Below are positions 1-12,670 of a DNA stretch of 64,000 nucleotides, in pieces. The stretch's first letter is position 1; each line of letters opens with the position of its first letter. This DNA is from Craspedostauros australis (Eukaryota; Bacillariophyta; Bacillariophyceae; Mastogloiales; Achnanthaceae). Both the position numbers and the translations under genes were made by a program. The notes under the pieces were generated by a model that was not told where the DNA came from, ran no database searches, and saw nothing but the letters and a program-made list of their open reading frames with translations. The stretch lies in assembly GCA_026770025.1 (NCBI GenBank), contig JAMXDE010000003.1, forward strand, positions 2,480,001-2,544,000, in the 5' to 3' direction.

Positions 1-557
1 CCCCTGCTGGCGCGCATCTGTTCCTCCTTGTCGTCCATGTAGGTGCTGTCACTGTCATGGGAGGGATCCGCGTAGCCTCCAGTAACAACAGCATTGCAGC
101 GACGAGGGAGCCTCGCTGGTGGGGCAGGCTCGACAGGTGGTGCAACGTCGGCCACAGCAGGCGGGGGTGGCGCGTTCACGACAACGCTCACCGAAGTCCC
201 ATCGCCAACACCTCGTCCCTCGGATCGCACCCTGACGTTGGAGTTGTCGTAGGCGCCTCCGTTGTTGTCGAGGATGTGAACGTACACATGTAGCTCGCGA
301 GCGTGCGCATGCGTACCGTTCGGGACGAGGCTGCCATCCGCTGCAAGTATTGGCTTCACATCGATCACTTGCGTGATGGTGCTTGGCTTCCTCAACACAG
401 CGGATGGCTTGTCAGGCAACAGTTGCTCGACAGTAGGCAGCAAGTTCCCCTTCGAATCGAAAGGAGGAGCAGACATGGGGTCGACAGAACGCAGTTTCTT
501 ACTGGGGGAGGGGTTAGCATCCTTGGAGTGGGCCTTGGCAGTGGTAGAGGTAGACAT
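1..557 (-). CDS. Unrecognised protein, 5' part only (runs off window edge)
   Basis: An open frame on the minus strand starts at the ATG complementary to 555-557 and stays open for about 185 codons to the window edge, so only the N-terminal part is present. The predicted protein begins MSTSTTAKAHSKDANPSPSK. It then has a stretch with the character of a folded domain (roughly residues 60-115, including RELHVYVHILDNNGG), a proline/alanine-rich linker and an acidic tail around DPSHDSDSTYMDDKEE. The sense leader just before the ATG is rich in CAACAAC, as at several other genes here. No family is recognised. The balanced composition and lack of stops favour real coding over a shadow frame, but product and length remain unknown. 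Confidence 0.5.
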   Translation of the reverse strand, partial: MSTSTTAKAHSKDANPSPSKKLRSVDPMSAPPFDSKGNLLPTVEQLLPDKPSAVLRKPSTITQVIDVKPILAADGSLVPNGTHAHARELHVYVHILDNNGGAYDNSNVRVRSEGRGVGDGTSVSVVVNAPPPPAVADVAPPVEPAPPARLPRRCNAVVTGGYADPSHDSDSTYMDDKEEQMRASR

Positions 558-2169
558 GGTGATGTTGTTGCTGTAGAGTATAGTTGTTGGCTGGTTGAAT
601 GTGATGAACTGCACTGGTCTGAGACGAAGTGAGGAAGGAGAGCACAGGAGGACAGGTCGACCATTCGTTGACAAGAACAACAACTACTACTACTGCTACT
701 GCAACAACAGCAACAACAACAAATACTACTACTATGATGAGAATGTGCATGGAGCAAAAGGGCGAGTGCGCATGGCATTGGCGAGGAAAGTTGTGAAATA
801 GAGCGAAAGTGTGGCGATGATGTGTGAATTGTGAGGGGGTGTCGATGATGTTGGATGTGTGATGTGTTTTGTGTGATGTGTTTTGTGTGATGTGTTTTGT
901 GACGAGCAAAATGTGAGATCATGTGCCACATACTAACGTGTATTTAACGCGTACCAACCGAACGACATCTTCGACGTTGTATTCATGACTGAGTACCATA
1001 CGATAAATACCCCAGAACATCAAAGAACCTTCTGAGAAACAAGCAGCAGTTTCATGTTGTTCGACTCATACGACTCAAAAATACCTTGATGGGCTCATAA
1101 AACTTAAAATAAGGTCTAACCGGAAAGTGATTTGAATCAGTATTTGGTTTTAGAATATGGGGATTATGAATATGTGATTTGTTTGGATATCCGAGAAAAA
1201 CGGTGTTGAGTCCCAGGACAAAGTGCAGGTCGACTCACTCGGGGGGCTCATATTCTCGCGTCTTGGGTTTAGCACCAGGCTCTGCTGCACCATACTCGCC
1301 ATTCTCGTCGTACTCTTGGACACGAGGGGCATTCCACGTATCGTCATCACAGCTCTGTCTCGCTCCCCAGTGCTGCGAACTCGCAGGTAATCTTCGCTCC
1401 CTTCATCGGTGATTCTTTGGTTTCCTCTGTTGTCTGCGAGCCCAAACCAAGGACAAATAGTAATGACCCGCAAGATTGACGTTCAACAACTCTCGACCAA
1501 CAGAGAGAGGCAGAGAGATACGCACACAAGGAACCGAACCGAAGCGAAGCGAAGGGATCACAGGGGCCCTTGGCTCACAAAATCACGCGGTAGCCCACAC
1601 CACCAATCTTGTCGCCACATTCCGACACGGAGAACAGCACCAATCTGCGGAACCACGGCACAATAGGCGCCTTGGCATAAATACAAGTACTCCATTGTAC
1701 GATCAGCCGCATCACCGGTCCGATTGACGATTTGGTCCGCGTCCACAACCTCAATTTCCGACCGTCTGATCGACCTTGGTTCTTGTTGCCAAATAGCAGT
1801 TTGCTCTGGTGGCAGCGCCTTCACCGTCTCGAAGGTCCGTCTACGTATCGAATCGTATCGTATCGCGCTCCGCATACCCGCACACCTATCTGCTATAGCG
1901 ACAACGGCACCATCACTGTGCGGATAGTCGCGATCGTACCCAAAGAATCAAAGGCAAGGCATCGCAGTACTGCAGCAACGACCGACGAGGCGACGAAGAA
2001 CCGCCACCTTTCGGTCTGGAATTGAAAACACCTCGTATTGTTCATAAAATCGCTCTCTTCTATCCCCTCCAAGCGAGCAACAGACCAAAGTCACCACCAT
2101 CACCACCACCACCACCACCACCACCACCATTATCAGCAGCAGCAGCAGCAGTAGCAGCAAAAGAACATC
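558..2169. other. Spacer with microsatellites; no supported gene
   Basis: This stretch lies between the divergent starts of the partial minus-strand gene and the cyclase/phosphodiesterase gene. It holds an ACT/AAC triplet tract at about 675-735, three or more copies of a TGATGTGTTTTGTG unit at about 850-902, and a CAC then CAG triplet tract at about 2096-2158 that would be in the 5' leader of the next gene. Short frames at 1150-1473 and 1558-1875 (minus) show no recognisable domain. Confidence 0.6.
2096..2158 (+). repeat. CAC/CAG triplet microsatellite in 5' leader
   Basis: A run of CAC triplets (about 2096-2130) followed by CAG triplets (about 2137-2158) ends only about a dozen bases before the ATG at 2170. 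It probably lies in the 5' untranslated region of the cyclase/phosphodiesterase mRNA. Confidence 0.8.
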
Positions 2170-5100
2170 ATGATGGACAGCGCACCGACGAACTCGTCAA
2201 CATCGTCGTCGATCCAAGAAGACAACCATGATCTGTTCGAGTTGAATCCCAGCGCAACAAACGAACATGTGCCATCCGACGATGTCTCCGACATTGGTCT
2301 TACGGATGACAGCACCGACAACTTGCAGAACGGACAGACCAGCAAGGAAAGGCAAGAAGCATACGATGCTTTGGCAAGGGCAGAATCGAGACATGTGTGC
2401 TTGTCCAGAGCCGTCTTCTTAATCGTTCTTTCCGCAGCCGGAGCTGCGGCAGCGACTGCTGTCTACACGATCACCAAGGACAACGAAGAAGCAGACTTTC
2501 GAACGAGGGTAAGTACGATGAGCCAGGTAACTTAGTGGAGAGACCTCAGGAGTTGGTAGATGGAGGTATCGATGCATGTGCTCGAGTATGGTGAAAGATC
2601 GTTTCATCCACATGCAACACCCTCACACGAATCCCACTTTTCTTCTCTTCATCTTCCCAAAACACCAAACACTGTGCGACATACTCATAACGCAACGCAA
2701 CACAACGCCATGCAAAAACCATCACCCATTTCTGCCCCCACTCCGTCCCATCATGTCCCAAACACCACCATCTACTCATGCCGCAACATGATATGCCACG
2801 ACATGTCATGACATTGCATCACATGATCTGTTGTTGCTCCTTCGAACACAACAACAATACGTGCGTACATATGATACCTATAATACGTACGTACGTACGT
2901 ACGTATTGACCACACTACTCGCATGGCTCGGCCGAACAACAGTACGAAGACTTTGCGAACCAAGTGCTTGAGGTGTCTCAGCTCAACGCAGATGACATCT
3001 TTGCGACGTACGAAAGCTCCAGTCTTCACATCTCGTCTGCTGCGGAAGCCGCAGGTGAAACATGGCCGAACGTTACCGTGCCAAAGTTCGAAGCCCTTGG
3101 GCAGTACACTTCTCGGCGCACGGGCGCTTCGGGTCTCGGCGTGGTCGCGCTCGTATCTGATGCCACCAAGTCGGCGTATGAGCAATATCGCTTCGAGCAA
3201 AGCGATTGGATCCAAGACAGCCTCGACTTTGCGGAATCGAACATGACGATCAGGTGGAACCCCCGGATCTCCAACATTGATTCTCTGACTGGAGCACCAA
3301 CGTACCCAGAAGGACATGAATTATACGCACCCGCATCCATGCTCTTTCCTATCGAAAAGCTCGGAAGCTACATCAACGTCGATGCATTCATGCAGCCGTA
3401 CTTCCAGCGCGTCTTCGACGCTGTCAAGGTGAACAACAAGGCCGTTCTCTCCGAGATCGTCAACCTGGGAACCCCCGAGCAGAACGTGTCGGCCCTTCCG
3501 CGATCCCAGTGGCCCGCGAGCTACATGGCAGCCCCAATCTATAGCTCAGTGGCGACGAAGAGCGCACAGCGAGGCAGTCCCGAGCAGGAGTTGGTCGGCT
3601 TGCTGTCTTCTGAGATTCCGTGGGATTCATACTTCCACGACGTCGTGCCGGAAGGAATCGACGGAATCATCATGATCGTGCGCAACACATGCAACCAAAC
3701 CTGCACCTACCTCATCGAGGGCCCCACCGTCACATACCTCGGTGTGGGCGACAGACACGTGACCAGCTTGGACGAATACGAAGTTGATGACGATTTCACA
3801 GCATTCGTCAGTCTTGACGAATGTGTGTACTCCTTCCACATGTACCCCACCCAAGAGTTTAGGGATGGATACGACACAAATGCTCCCGTCATCAACACCG
3901 TTGCTGTCGTGGCCATCTTCCTGATGACAGCCATCGCCTTTGCTGTCTACAACCAGCTGGTCGAGAAACGCCAAAGCAAGGTCATGGACTCCGCCACACG
4001 ATCCCAGGCCATCGTCAGCTCTCTGTTCCCCGCAAATGTCCGAGACAGATTGATGAACAGCGAGAACAGCAATGGCGTCGGAGGACCTCCGGTCAAGAGC
4101 ACCAAAGACAAAGGAGCAAGCGGCAACAGACTGGATGCATTTCGGCGCATGGGTGCACTCGCCACCTCTGCAGCAACCGCAGCGGCCGGATCATCGATGC
4201 ATGCTGGCAACACATCCAAGGCTCAAGACTTCATGGACAGTGCTCACAACTACACGGACGGCGAAGACTACAATCGCGCAAGCCAGCCGATCGCAGACTT
4301 CTTCCCCAACGTCACGGTCCTTTTCGCCGACATCGTCGGGTTCACGGCTTGGTCTTCAACACGTGATCCAGTCGAGGTCTTCACCCTCCTGGAGACGCTG
4401 TACAACGCTTTCGATCGAATCGCAGGACGACTGAAGGTCTTCAAGGTGGAAACAATCGGTGACTGTTACGTTGCCGCATGTGGTCTCCCGGAACCTCGCG
4501 ACGACCACGCTGTCGTCATGTTCCGATTCGCACGCGTCTGCATGACGAAGATGAACGACGTCGTCCACAGGCTGGCCACCACGCTGGGACCAGGTACCGC
4601 AGAGCTGTCCATGCGGTTTGGCCTCCATTCCGGCCCAGTGACCGCTGGCGTGCTGCGCGGTCAGAAGTCACGCTTCCAGCTGTTCGGAGACACGATGAAC
4701 ACTGCTGCGCGCATCGAGAGCACAGGATCGCCCAACCGTATCCACATATCGAAGGAAACGGCACAAGAACTGGAGAGACATCAAAAGTCGGCCTGGTTGC
4801 GGAAGCGCGAGGACGCCGTCGTAGCCAAAGGCAAAGGCGAGCTCCAGACCTTCTGGGGCGTCCTCCCATCCACCCAGTCCGTGTCATCCAAGATGTCTGC
4901 CGCGATGACGATTCAGTCAAAACCCACCGAACTAAGGTCCAGTGCAAGCGAAGCAGAGGTTCAGGCAGCCTCAGAGCTCGCGGCTCAGGCAAAAACACGG
5001 ACGGAGCAGCTGATTTCGTGGAACGTCGAGAACTTGCAGCGAATTCTCAGAAAGATCACAGCGACACGCCCCACGTCCAATGGACGACAACAGAACAAGC

Positions 5101-6221
5101 GAAACGGACAGCAAGAGACAAACCCAGATCAGCAGCTGCAAAGATCCAGCACCGGCTCCGATCCAAGAATCACCCCGTTGGAAGAGGTCAAAGACGTCCT
5201 GCACTTCGCGGAGCAAGGACCAACTTATGTTCAGGACCCGAGATCCATCCAGCTCGGACCAGATGTCACAGCGCAATTGGCGGACTTTGTTCGCACCGTC
5301 GCCCAGTTCTACAACGACAACCACTTCCACTCATTTGAGCACGCCAGTCACGTTGTCCAGTCCGTCTGCAAGCTCCTCACACGAATGAACACTGCAAGCC
5401 TGTCCGAAGCGAGCGCCGGAAGCAGCCACGACGCTCGCCGTCCGAGCGGCACCGACATCGGCACTTACATCCACAGTATTTCATCCGACCCGTTGGTCGA
5501 ATTTGCGTGCGTATTCTCGGCCCTCATCCACGACGTTGACCACTTCGGCGTACCGAATGTCACCTTATGCGAAGAACGGCACGAGCTGGCGCTTCAGTAC
5601 AAGAACAAGTCAATTGCCGAGCAGCATTCGATTGATGTGGCGTGGAATCTCCTCATGGAGCCACGCTACCAGGCACTGCGGTCTTCGATCTACTCCACGA
5701 CCGAAGAGATGCAGCGCTTCCGCGACCTCGTCGTTAGCGCCGTGATTGCCACTGACATCATGGACAAAGAGTTGAAAAGTCATCGCCACGATCGTTGGGA
5801 GAAAGCATTTGCTGCGTCGCCGCAAGGCGTCGTGGGGAACACACTCGACATCCTTCTCAAACGCGACGTCCAGGGAACGGTCGTTCTGGAGCACCTCATC
5901 CAGGCATCTGACGTTGCTCACACCATGCAGCACTGGCACGTGTTCCTGAAGTGGAACGAGAAGCTGTTCGATGAAATGTACGCAGCGTTCTTGAAGAAGA
6001 CTGGTGGCATAGATCCGTCAGAGGGATGGTACAGAGGAGAGCTCTGGTTCTTCGACAACTACATCATCCCCCTGGCCGAAAAGCTCAAGGAATGCACCGT
6101 GTTCGGGGTATCGTCCGACGAGTATCTGACCTATGCGAAGGCAAACCGGCAGGAGTGGGAGCAAAAGGGCGATGCCGTGGTGAAGAACTATCTCAAGAAG
6201 TTCAAGAACAACAGCGACTGA
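2170..6221 (+). CDS. Transmembrane guanylate/adenylate cyclase fused to class I cyclic nucleotide phosphodiesterase
   Basis: Two exons, 2170-2508 and 2943-6221, with a 434-base GT-AG intron (donor GTAAGT) joined in phase 0, give about 1205 residues. A hydrophobic segment near residue 80 and a second near 430-452 bracket an extracytoplasmic domain of about 330 residues. A class III cyclase domain (about 566-753) keeps the metal aspartates in FADIVGF and VETIGDCY and the Asn/Arg of LFGDTMNTAARIEST. The Glu in VETIGD favours GTP, while the usual guanylate-cyclase Cys is Gln in RFQLFGD, so substrate choice is not certain. A phosphodiesterase domain (about 900-1180) has FHSFEHASHV and the HDx2Hx4N signature HDVDHFGVPN. 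The protein should make and degrade cyclic nucleotide at a membrane. Bifunctional receptors of this kind are known in diatoms, where one is linked to sex-pheromone response. Confidence 0.93.
2889..2906 (+). repeat. ACGT tetranucleotide tract in intron
   Basis: About four to five tandem ACGT units lie near the 3' end of the intron of the cyclase/phosphodiesterase gene. The tract is self-complementary and could form a hairpin close to the acceptor at 2941-2942. Confidence 0.7.
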
Positions 6222-8568
6222 ACGCAGAGAGCGAGATGCATTTCGATACTCGCAGGCTGATAGACGGAGACAAGTGCATACTCGGATGGCAGGGAGTTCT
6301 TGGGTTGGTTCTTTGGTTCGGCGATAGGCAAACAAGGAACTCAAGCAGAGCGGCGTTGGGGTGGGGGCACACGCACGCCTGTGGAAGAGCGAACATGGAA
6401 GACCCGGCCACAGATTCCGTCGAGACGGAGGTTGAGCTTCGGTAGCGGAGGGAGCCATGGCCCAAAGCGAGTTGGCGTAGTGTGGTACATGGAGGAGCCT
6501 AGCGACTCGCGCTCTATGGGATCACGATAGATCTATTGTAGTTTTACATTACGATGCATTACATTTCCTACTCGCACTTGTAGTTCGTATGTGGGACACT
6601 CTTGTATGTCACGAGAATCGACCTACCGCGACCTTGCTTCCTACTCTAGTGTTTTGTAGTGAGTCGTGATTTCCTGGGACGTGAAGTTGTGTTTCGACGA
6701 CCAGTCACGAGTATGTGCGACTGATACGATCTTTGTCATTCTTCGTTTTGCGCGCCACTTTTCCGTTACGTTGAGATTGCATTGGTTGCTGTTGGGATTG
6801 TTCTGATCCATGGCACTTTGCTGTGTCTCTCTCCGTCGCTCTCCTACTCCGCCATGGTTGTACCATACCCCTTGTGTCGAAGAGATGCGGTTTGCATTCC
6901 CATTCTGGCGCATCGCACGCAAATCATGTCCTCCGACGGCCTCTCCACGTTTGGTCGCAAACAACAAAAGTGGAAGCTCAACGCAGGGTCGAACAGAGGC
7001 GCGCGGAGAGAGGCATTGCGGTTACCAAGGTGTTCTGCGATGTTGAACCGGTTCTTGTGCGCTTCCGTTCCCCAAAAGCGATGAACGGCAAAGGAAAAGA
7101 CGACCATCTATTATACGAGCGAAACAGCGATTCTGTTCTGTCTCCCTGGACCAGTCTTTGCGACGTAATGTTCAGTTGTGTTGGCGATGTCAGTGTTGGA
7201 TTGGCAGCACGGCAACATCGGGAACTACGAGCACTGACCCCGTGACGACATCAAGAACTTGGCCAGGCCCCTCTGGCCGCCGTTGTTGTTGGGTACTCGC
7301 ACGAGCCCCCAGAGGCGAAGCGCACGACAATCAGCGTTCGGGTCATGTTCGGGGAACAGCCAAGTCCACGAAAATTCTTCCTCTGCGACACTCGAGATGC
7401 GAGGAGCGTCTCAATCCGCCATTCCCGGCGAAGGCCTGCGCCTTCTGTCGTTCTCTCACCCGCCATGTTCATAGTCGTGCCTGTGCCAAACAAACATGCC
7501 TGAGCGGGGCCTCTGGAACGATGCCATCACATTTCCAATCCGTGTTCATCAATCACATGGCACAGTGCGTCACTGCTGCTCCTGCTGGCATGGACGAGAG
7601 TCTCACCCCTTGCTTGGCGCGATGCAAATACGCAAGTGGCACACCAATACCAAGGGACATGGAGCCGTGATCATGACCGCGAGAGGAAAGGAAGAAGGGA
7701 GCTTCTGGTTGCGTTTCATGGACCATGTGCTGTTTCCCTCACCGTTTGCCGCGCACATGCAAAATCACGTAGACATCATTGGCGGGTCATTCACTCCAAG
7801 AGCCGAGAACTCCTTGAACACAAAGAATGACCATGGCAGGGAACAGGGGATTTCTGAGCCGCAAACGGAGCTGACAGCCCCCAGGAGATGTCTGCGGAAC
7901 CAAAGAAGGCTTCAATGCGAGGATGTGCCCACATAGACTTCACGATTCCATGCCACGACGTCGAACCCCTTGCTGATGCCAATTTGCATCATCATCGACT
8001 CCAGAGATGCAGTGGACCTCACATGCCCAAGCAGGCACGACACTGGTCTGCGAATTGCACAAACGCAACCACCCCCAGCCAAGCAGTGCCAGCCATCCTC
8101 TTTGTGCCTCGACCTGATGCGCTTTTCCTTGTTCACATAAAAAGCAGCTTCGGCTTGCCCTTGCAAAAGCGCAGGAGAAGGTAAGCTTCTGTATGTGCAC
8201 TTGTTGTCATACGAGCATCAGCGTCGGCGTCGACCATGGATGAGATTGTGGCTTTTTCATGGCATGATGGAGCATGCGCAATGATACCTACGCGAGCAAC
8301 AACCGCAAACCTAGCCAATCCATGCAATTCACGCACCAACCTTTCTCATATAATAGCACGGATACAATCCGGATACACTCACTCGTCTCGTCTTTCGTTC
8401 CATGCTCGTCTACCAGAGAGGCATCGGCACCACTCACCCTAAATCAATACAACAGCCATACGTGTTGCATTGTATAATACAATCCCTCCACATTTCAAGT
8501 CCACCACAAGCCTCGAGTACGCAGTACTGCAAGACAACGAAATTAGTCGTATTCTACGATACACTACC
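6222..8568. other. Spacer between the two receptor genes; no supported gene
   Basis: A 2.3-kb stretch separates the stop of the cyclase/phosphodiesterase gene from the start of the receptor kinase. Frames such as 7158-7670 and 7496-7936 (plus) are rich in Ser, Arg, Cys and Trp, show no domain and have no clear splice partners. I see no repeat or RNA gene. It presumably holds the 3' UTR of one gene and the promoter of the next. Confidence 0.55.
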
Positions 8569-11500
8569 ATGGCTTGGACCACGAAGGCTGCCATATGCCT
8601 TTTCGCAGCGTGGGGTGGCGGAGTGACCTCCGTGCAGAATCCAGCAACTGCTTCCGCTGCCAGGGAATTTGATGCACAATCCAAGCACAAGTCTCTCTGG
8701 ACGATCGGCGTGCTCGCAAATCGCGGTGCCGAAAATGCATATCAACAATTCAACGCAACGTTTGCCGACTACTTGACAGCTTCGGTTGGTCAGAATCTGG
8801 ATCCGCCTGTCGCATTTCGTATGACGGCGATCGATTTTCGAAGGAGCATCGATGATGCGATTGCATCCACAACCGCGACGGGCGAAGAGGATCGTATTTT
8901 CGACTTCTTCTTCGTCAATCCAAGCATCCAATCCTGCATCGAGTCAGAAGTGGGATCGTACCCTCTCGCGACGTTGATCAACAAGCGCATCGTCGGGGGT
9001 GTCACCTACGATCTCGATGAATTCGCTGGTGTTATCTTCACCAAGGCAGACAACCACGACATCAACCACATCGCAGACATTCGTGAGAAACGCGCGGCGT
9101 GTGTCTCAGTTACCGGTCTTGGCTCTGGCCAGATGCAATTCCAGGAGCTTCAGCGCGCCGGCATGCACCACCTCCAAGATGTCAAGCAGCTGGTCTTTGC
9201 GTCAACGCAGGGCAACGTCGTCAATGCCGTGCTCGATGGCCTCGTGGATGTCGGCTTCGTCAGAACGGATCAATTGGAAAGATCCGTCAATGCATCCAGC
9301 GGCGAACCGTTGGACATGTCGAAGCTCAAAATCATCAACGCGCAAGACAGAGTGGACAATCACGGCGCGCCGTTTCCGTTCACGGTTTCCACTGATCTGT
9401 TCCCGGAGTGGGGGTTCTCGGCTCTACCCCACGTACCACAATCCATCATCCAACAAGTTCAACGATCTCTCCTGGATGTCGGCCTCAATGCCATGCAATG
9501 GTCCGCCGTCGAGGCTTGCATGCTCCAACACAACTGCACAGACGGATCTTCGTGCGAACTCGAATGCCACGATGAACTGACAAGCCAGGCGGCCGCATCG
9601 AGCTGCAGTGCAGATGCTGGCGCGGCACGTCTGGCCCACAAGGCAACGGTCGCTGGCGAGTACGCAGGATTCAGAACAGCCCTCAATTACATGCAGCTTC
9701 GCAACATGCAGGAGCAGACAGGTTTCATCCAGACACCAAAGCCCATCAGAAGCAAGAACGGCGACACCTTCGGGCACCACGACGTTGCCAAGGCCCGATG
9801 TGTGCGACCAACAGAGTTTGCGGATACAATCGTGTGTCCAGAAGGCTACAAGAAGAAATCCGACGAAGGCATCGCAAATGGCTGCGCCGACATCGGCCTT
9901 AATTGTGGCGGCCACCGATGCCTCTGCAAGCCTTGCGTTTGGATCGAGGTTTGCGAAAACGGATCGGTCACGGTCGGATCGCACTGTATCCGCTTACCTG
10001 TTCTCCTAGCATCCATCCTCGTCCCTTTCGCGATCATCGTTTTGTCGGCGGCAATGGTGTACGCACGCTACATCAGCCACAAGGCAGATTCTCTGTGGAG
10101 GATCAAAGCGAGCGATCTCCAGTTCGATGATCCGCCTCATGTACTGGGCCACGGGGCATTCGGATTGGTGGTCCGTGCAGAACTTCGTGGAACCAAGGTC
10201 GCAGTGAAACGGGTTCTACCCGTCAGGCGAGGGAGGCAGCCGCATGGCTCGGTGCGCGAGGAGAAGTCACCATTTGATCGAGCAGGTGCAGGTGCGAGCG
10301 AAGCTGGGTTTGAGGGCATCTCCGATGTGGAATCTCCTCCTGGGGAATCGCACCGTGGCATCACGACGCCAATGTCCTACGCAAACGGAAGCAACGGCCA
10401 GCAGCTGAAGAAGCGGACCTCGCTCAACGCGATGAAGGGATTGCCAGAAAGACTTGGCTACTCGAGTGGCTTTTTCCCCAGCAGCGCCAAGGGTCGACGA
10501 AGCTTGGCGATTGAATCGACCAACTGGAGGAAAAAGTCCTGGATGGCAACGAACAAGCACAGCCACCTCAGGGCAAACTTCATCGAGGAGATGCGAAAGA
10601 TGTCGAAGCTCCGGCACCCGTGCATCACGACCGTCATGGGGGCAGTTATTGGGCTCAATACTGAACCGATGCTGGTGATGGAACTGATGGAGCTCGGCTC
10701 GTTGTATGACTTTTTGCACAATCAGACTGTCAAACTGGAGGAGAAGATGGCGATAGCAATCCTGCAGGACATTGCGCAGGGTGTGCGATTCTTGCATTGC
10801 TCCGAGACTCAGATCGTAAGTTCAACGTGTTTGGCTGCTTCGACGGCACCCGCTTGTGGATTGCCTGGGGCCATGGTGGTTACCAATACGTTGGGTCGGA
10901 AGCTGAAAGCGCCTTTTGACTTGATTGCTGTTGCATCACAAAGGATGTCGACATGAAAGTACGTCATGACTTGCACCGCGCATTGATCTCTCAACAAGCA
11001 AGATCCTTTCTTCCCTCCTACCTTTCAATTCCAATACGTTGCCGTCTACGTGCTGATTCGCATCCAACCAACTATCCATGCCCGTATCATGGTGAACTGA
11101 ATATCCCATCGCCATCTTCTCCGTATCCAGATCCATGGCGATCTAAAGTCGGTCAACATCCTGGTGGACACGAGGTTTCGTGCCAAGGTTGCAGACTTTG
11201 GATTTTCGCAGAAGCGGCTCGTTCAGCATTCGGCAAGCGGGACACCCTTCTGGATGGCACCCGAGTTGCTGCGAGGTGAAACGCCCAACACTATCGAATC
11301 TGATATCTATTCATTTGGCGTCCTCATGCACGAAGTAAGTCGCTTGGCGTGGTGTGATGTGATGCGGCTTGACCTCGTGATGCGTTTTGCTGAGTTGCGC
11401 TGTGCTGAGTTGCAGGTGCCTCCACAGAGCACTGGTTTTTGGTCCTGTTACTTCTTTCCTCTCTAACTCGCCACATGCCTCGCTATACATACCTCACTGT

Positions 11501-12670
11501 ACACAACTCCAACCCTCATGATGCATGCCATGCTGCAACTGTTCATCTCCTCATTCTATTGCATCACACCTCGACCAATGAAAGGTGGTCACGCGCAAGG
11601 ACCCCTACGAAGACGATGATCATCTCGGCGTTCTCAAAGACATCGCCGACCGGCACATCCAGCGGCGACCTAAAGTCCCATCGGACTGTCCGATCGAGCT
11701 GCGATTCCTCATGCAAGAATGCTGGTCTGAAGACAGCTCTATGCGACCGTCCGCCACGAGCATAGATCAGCGATTGCGGCAGATCAATGTTGCGGAGACT
11801 GACGCCAGCAGCGCCTCAAAGAACGCTGTTCTATCGCAAGAGATTGTGGCAAGCCGTTTCCCACCCGCCATCGCGACCGCCCTGATGGAAGGACGCAAGG
11901 TGGAGCCAACAACGCACCATAGCGTCAGCGTCTTGTGCTGCGAGATCGCCTGCCATGAGGACCTCCTGCAGACAGCGTCGACAACGCGCTTCTCCAAGCT
12001 GATGAGCTCGTTGAGAGAAATTTTCCACCATCTTTGCGATTTGCACGAAGTCTTCCCAATCGAGACGGTGGGCAGCGGCTTTTTAGCGGCTACCAACATC
12101 GCACTCGATCAACCGTACCATGCTGCGATGCTGGCAGATTTCGCCCTGGAAGTCATGGAGTCTTTCGCCAAAGCTTCCCTCAAAGAGACTCATCGTGAAA
12201 GCATCGGCGACAGCCACGACCAGGATCACCAGCCGAGCTTCCATCGCCGAGATATCACCGGTATCAGAGTTGGCATGCACACTGGAAGCGTCGTTTCTCA
12301 CGTCGTCGGAACGCACAGCCCAAGATTCGCCGTCCTCGGCGACACCGTCCGCTTGGTCGATCTTCTGCAATCCTGTGCTAAGCCAAACATGATACACGTC
12401 TCGCGCGATTTCGCATTCGAGCTCATTGGGGATTCTACGGAGCTACAGCTGCACCGTGTGGACAACCCCGAGATCTGTCGCAAGGTCGGCACGCTGACAT
12501 ATGCTTTGGGGTGCACGGGTGGTGGCGGCGATGATCGCAGCGCCCACACAGAGGACACGTCGCTCTTGTCATCACATTCGCGGCAACGGCAGAGCCACGA
12601 TGCAGCTGGGCACACCCACATCCATACTCATGCTGCGAGCCATGGTGGTCACAAGCAACAGCACCAGTAG
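8569..12670 (+). CDS. Receptor-like protein kinase with PhnD-type ectodomain and degenerate class III cyclase domain
   Basis: Three exons (8569-10815, 11131-11334, 11585-12670), introns of 315 and 250 bases, all joined in phase 0, encode about 1178 residues. The ATG at 8569 starts a signal peptide. Residues about 45-330 resemble phosphonate-type periplasmic binding proteins. A cysteine-rich segment follows, then one membrane segment at about 475-500. The kinase domain keeps a Gly loop (LGHGAFGLVV), the lysine in VAVKRV, HGDLKSVNIL, DFG and MAPELL, in TKL style, with an insert of about 115 residues after the lysine. The C-terminal cyclase fold (about 930-1126) is damaged: the first metal Asp is Glu in LCCEIAC, the second is Ser in IETVGSG, and Asn/Arg are replaced in LGDTVRLVDLL. 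It is probably a ligand-sensing kinase with a pseudocyclase. It lies just downstream of an apparently active cyclase. Confidence 0.9.

Noticed and set aside
1150-1875. Possible small minus-strand gene before the cyclase gene
   Set aside because: Two short frames lack a shared start, splice sites or recognisable motifs.
4478-5338. 286-codon plus-strand frame inside the cyclase/phosphodiesterase gene
   Set aside because: It is a shifted frame through a region where the main frame has strong cyclase motifs; rich in Arg and Ser as expected for a shadow.
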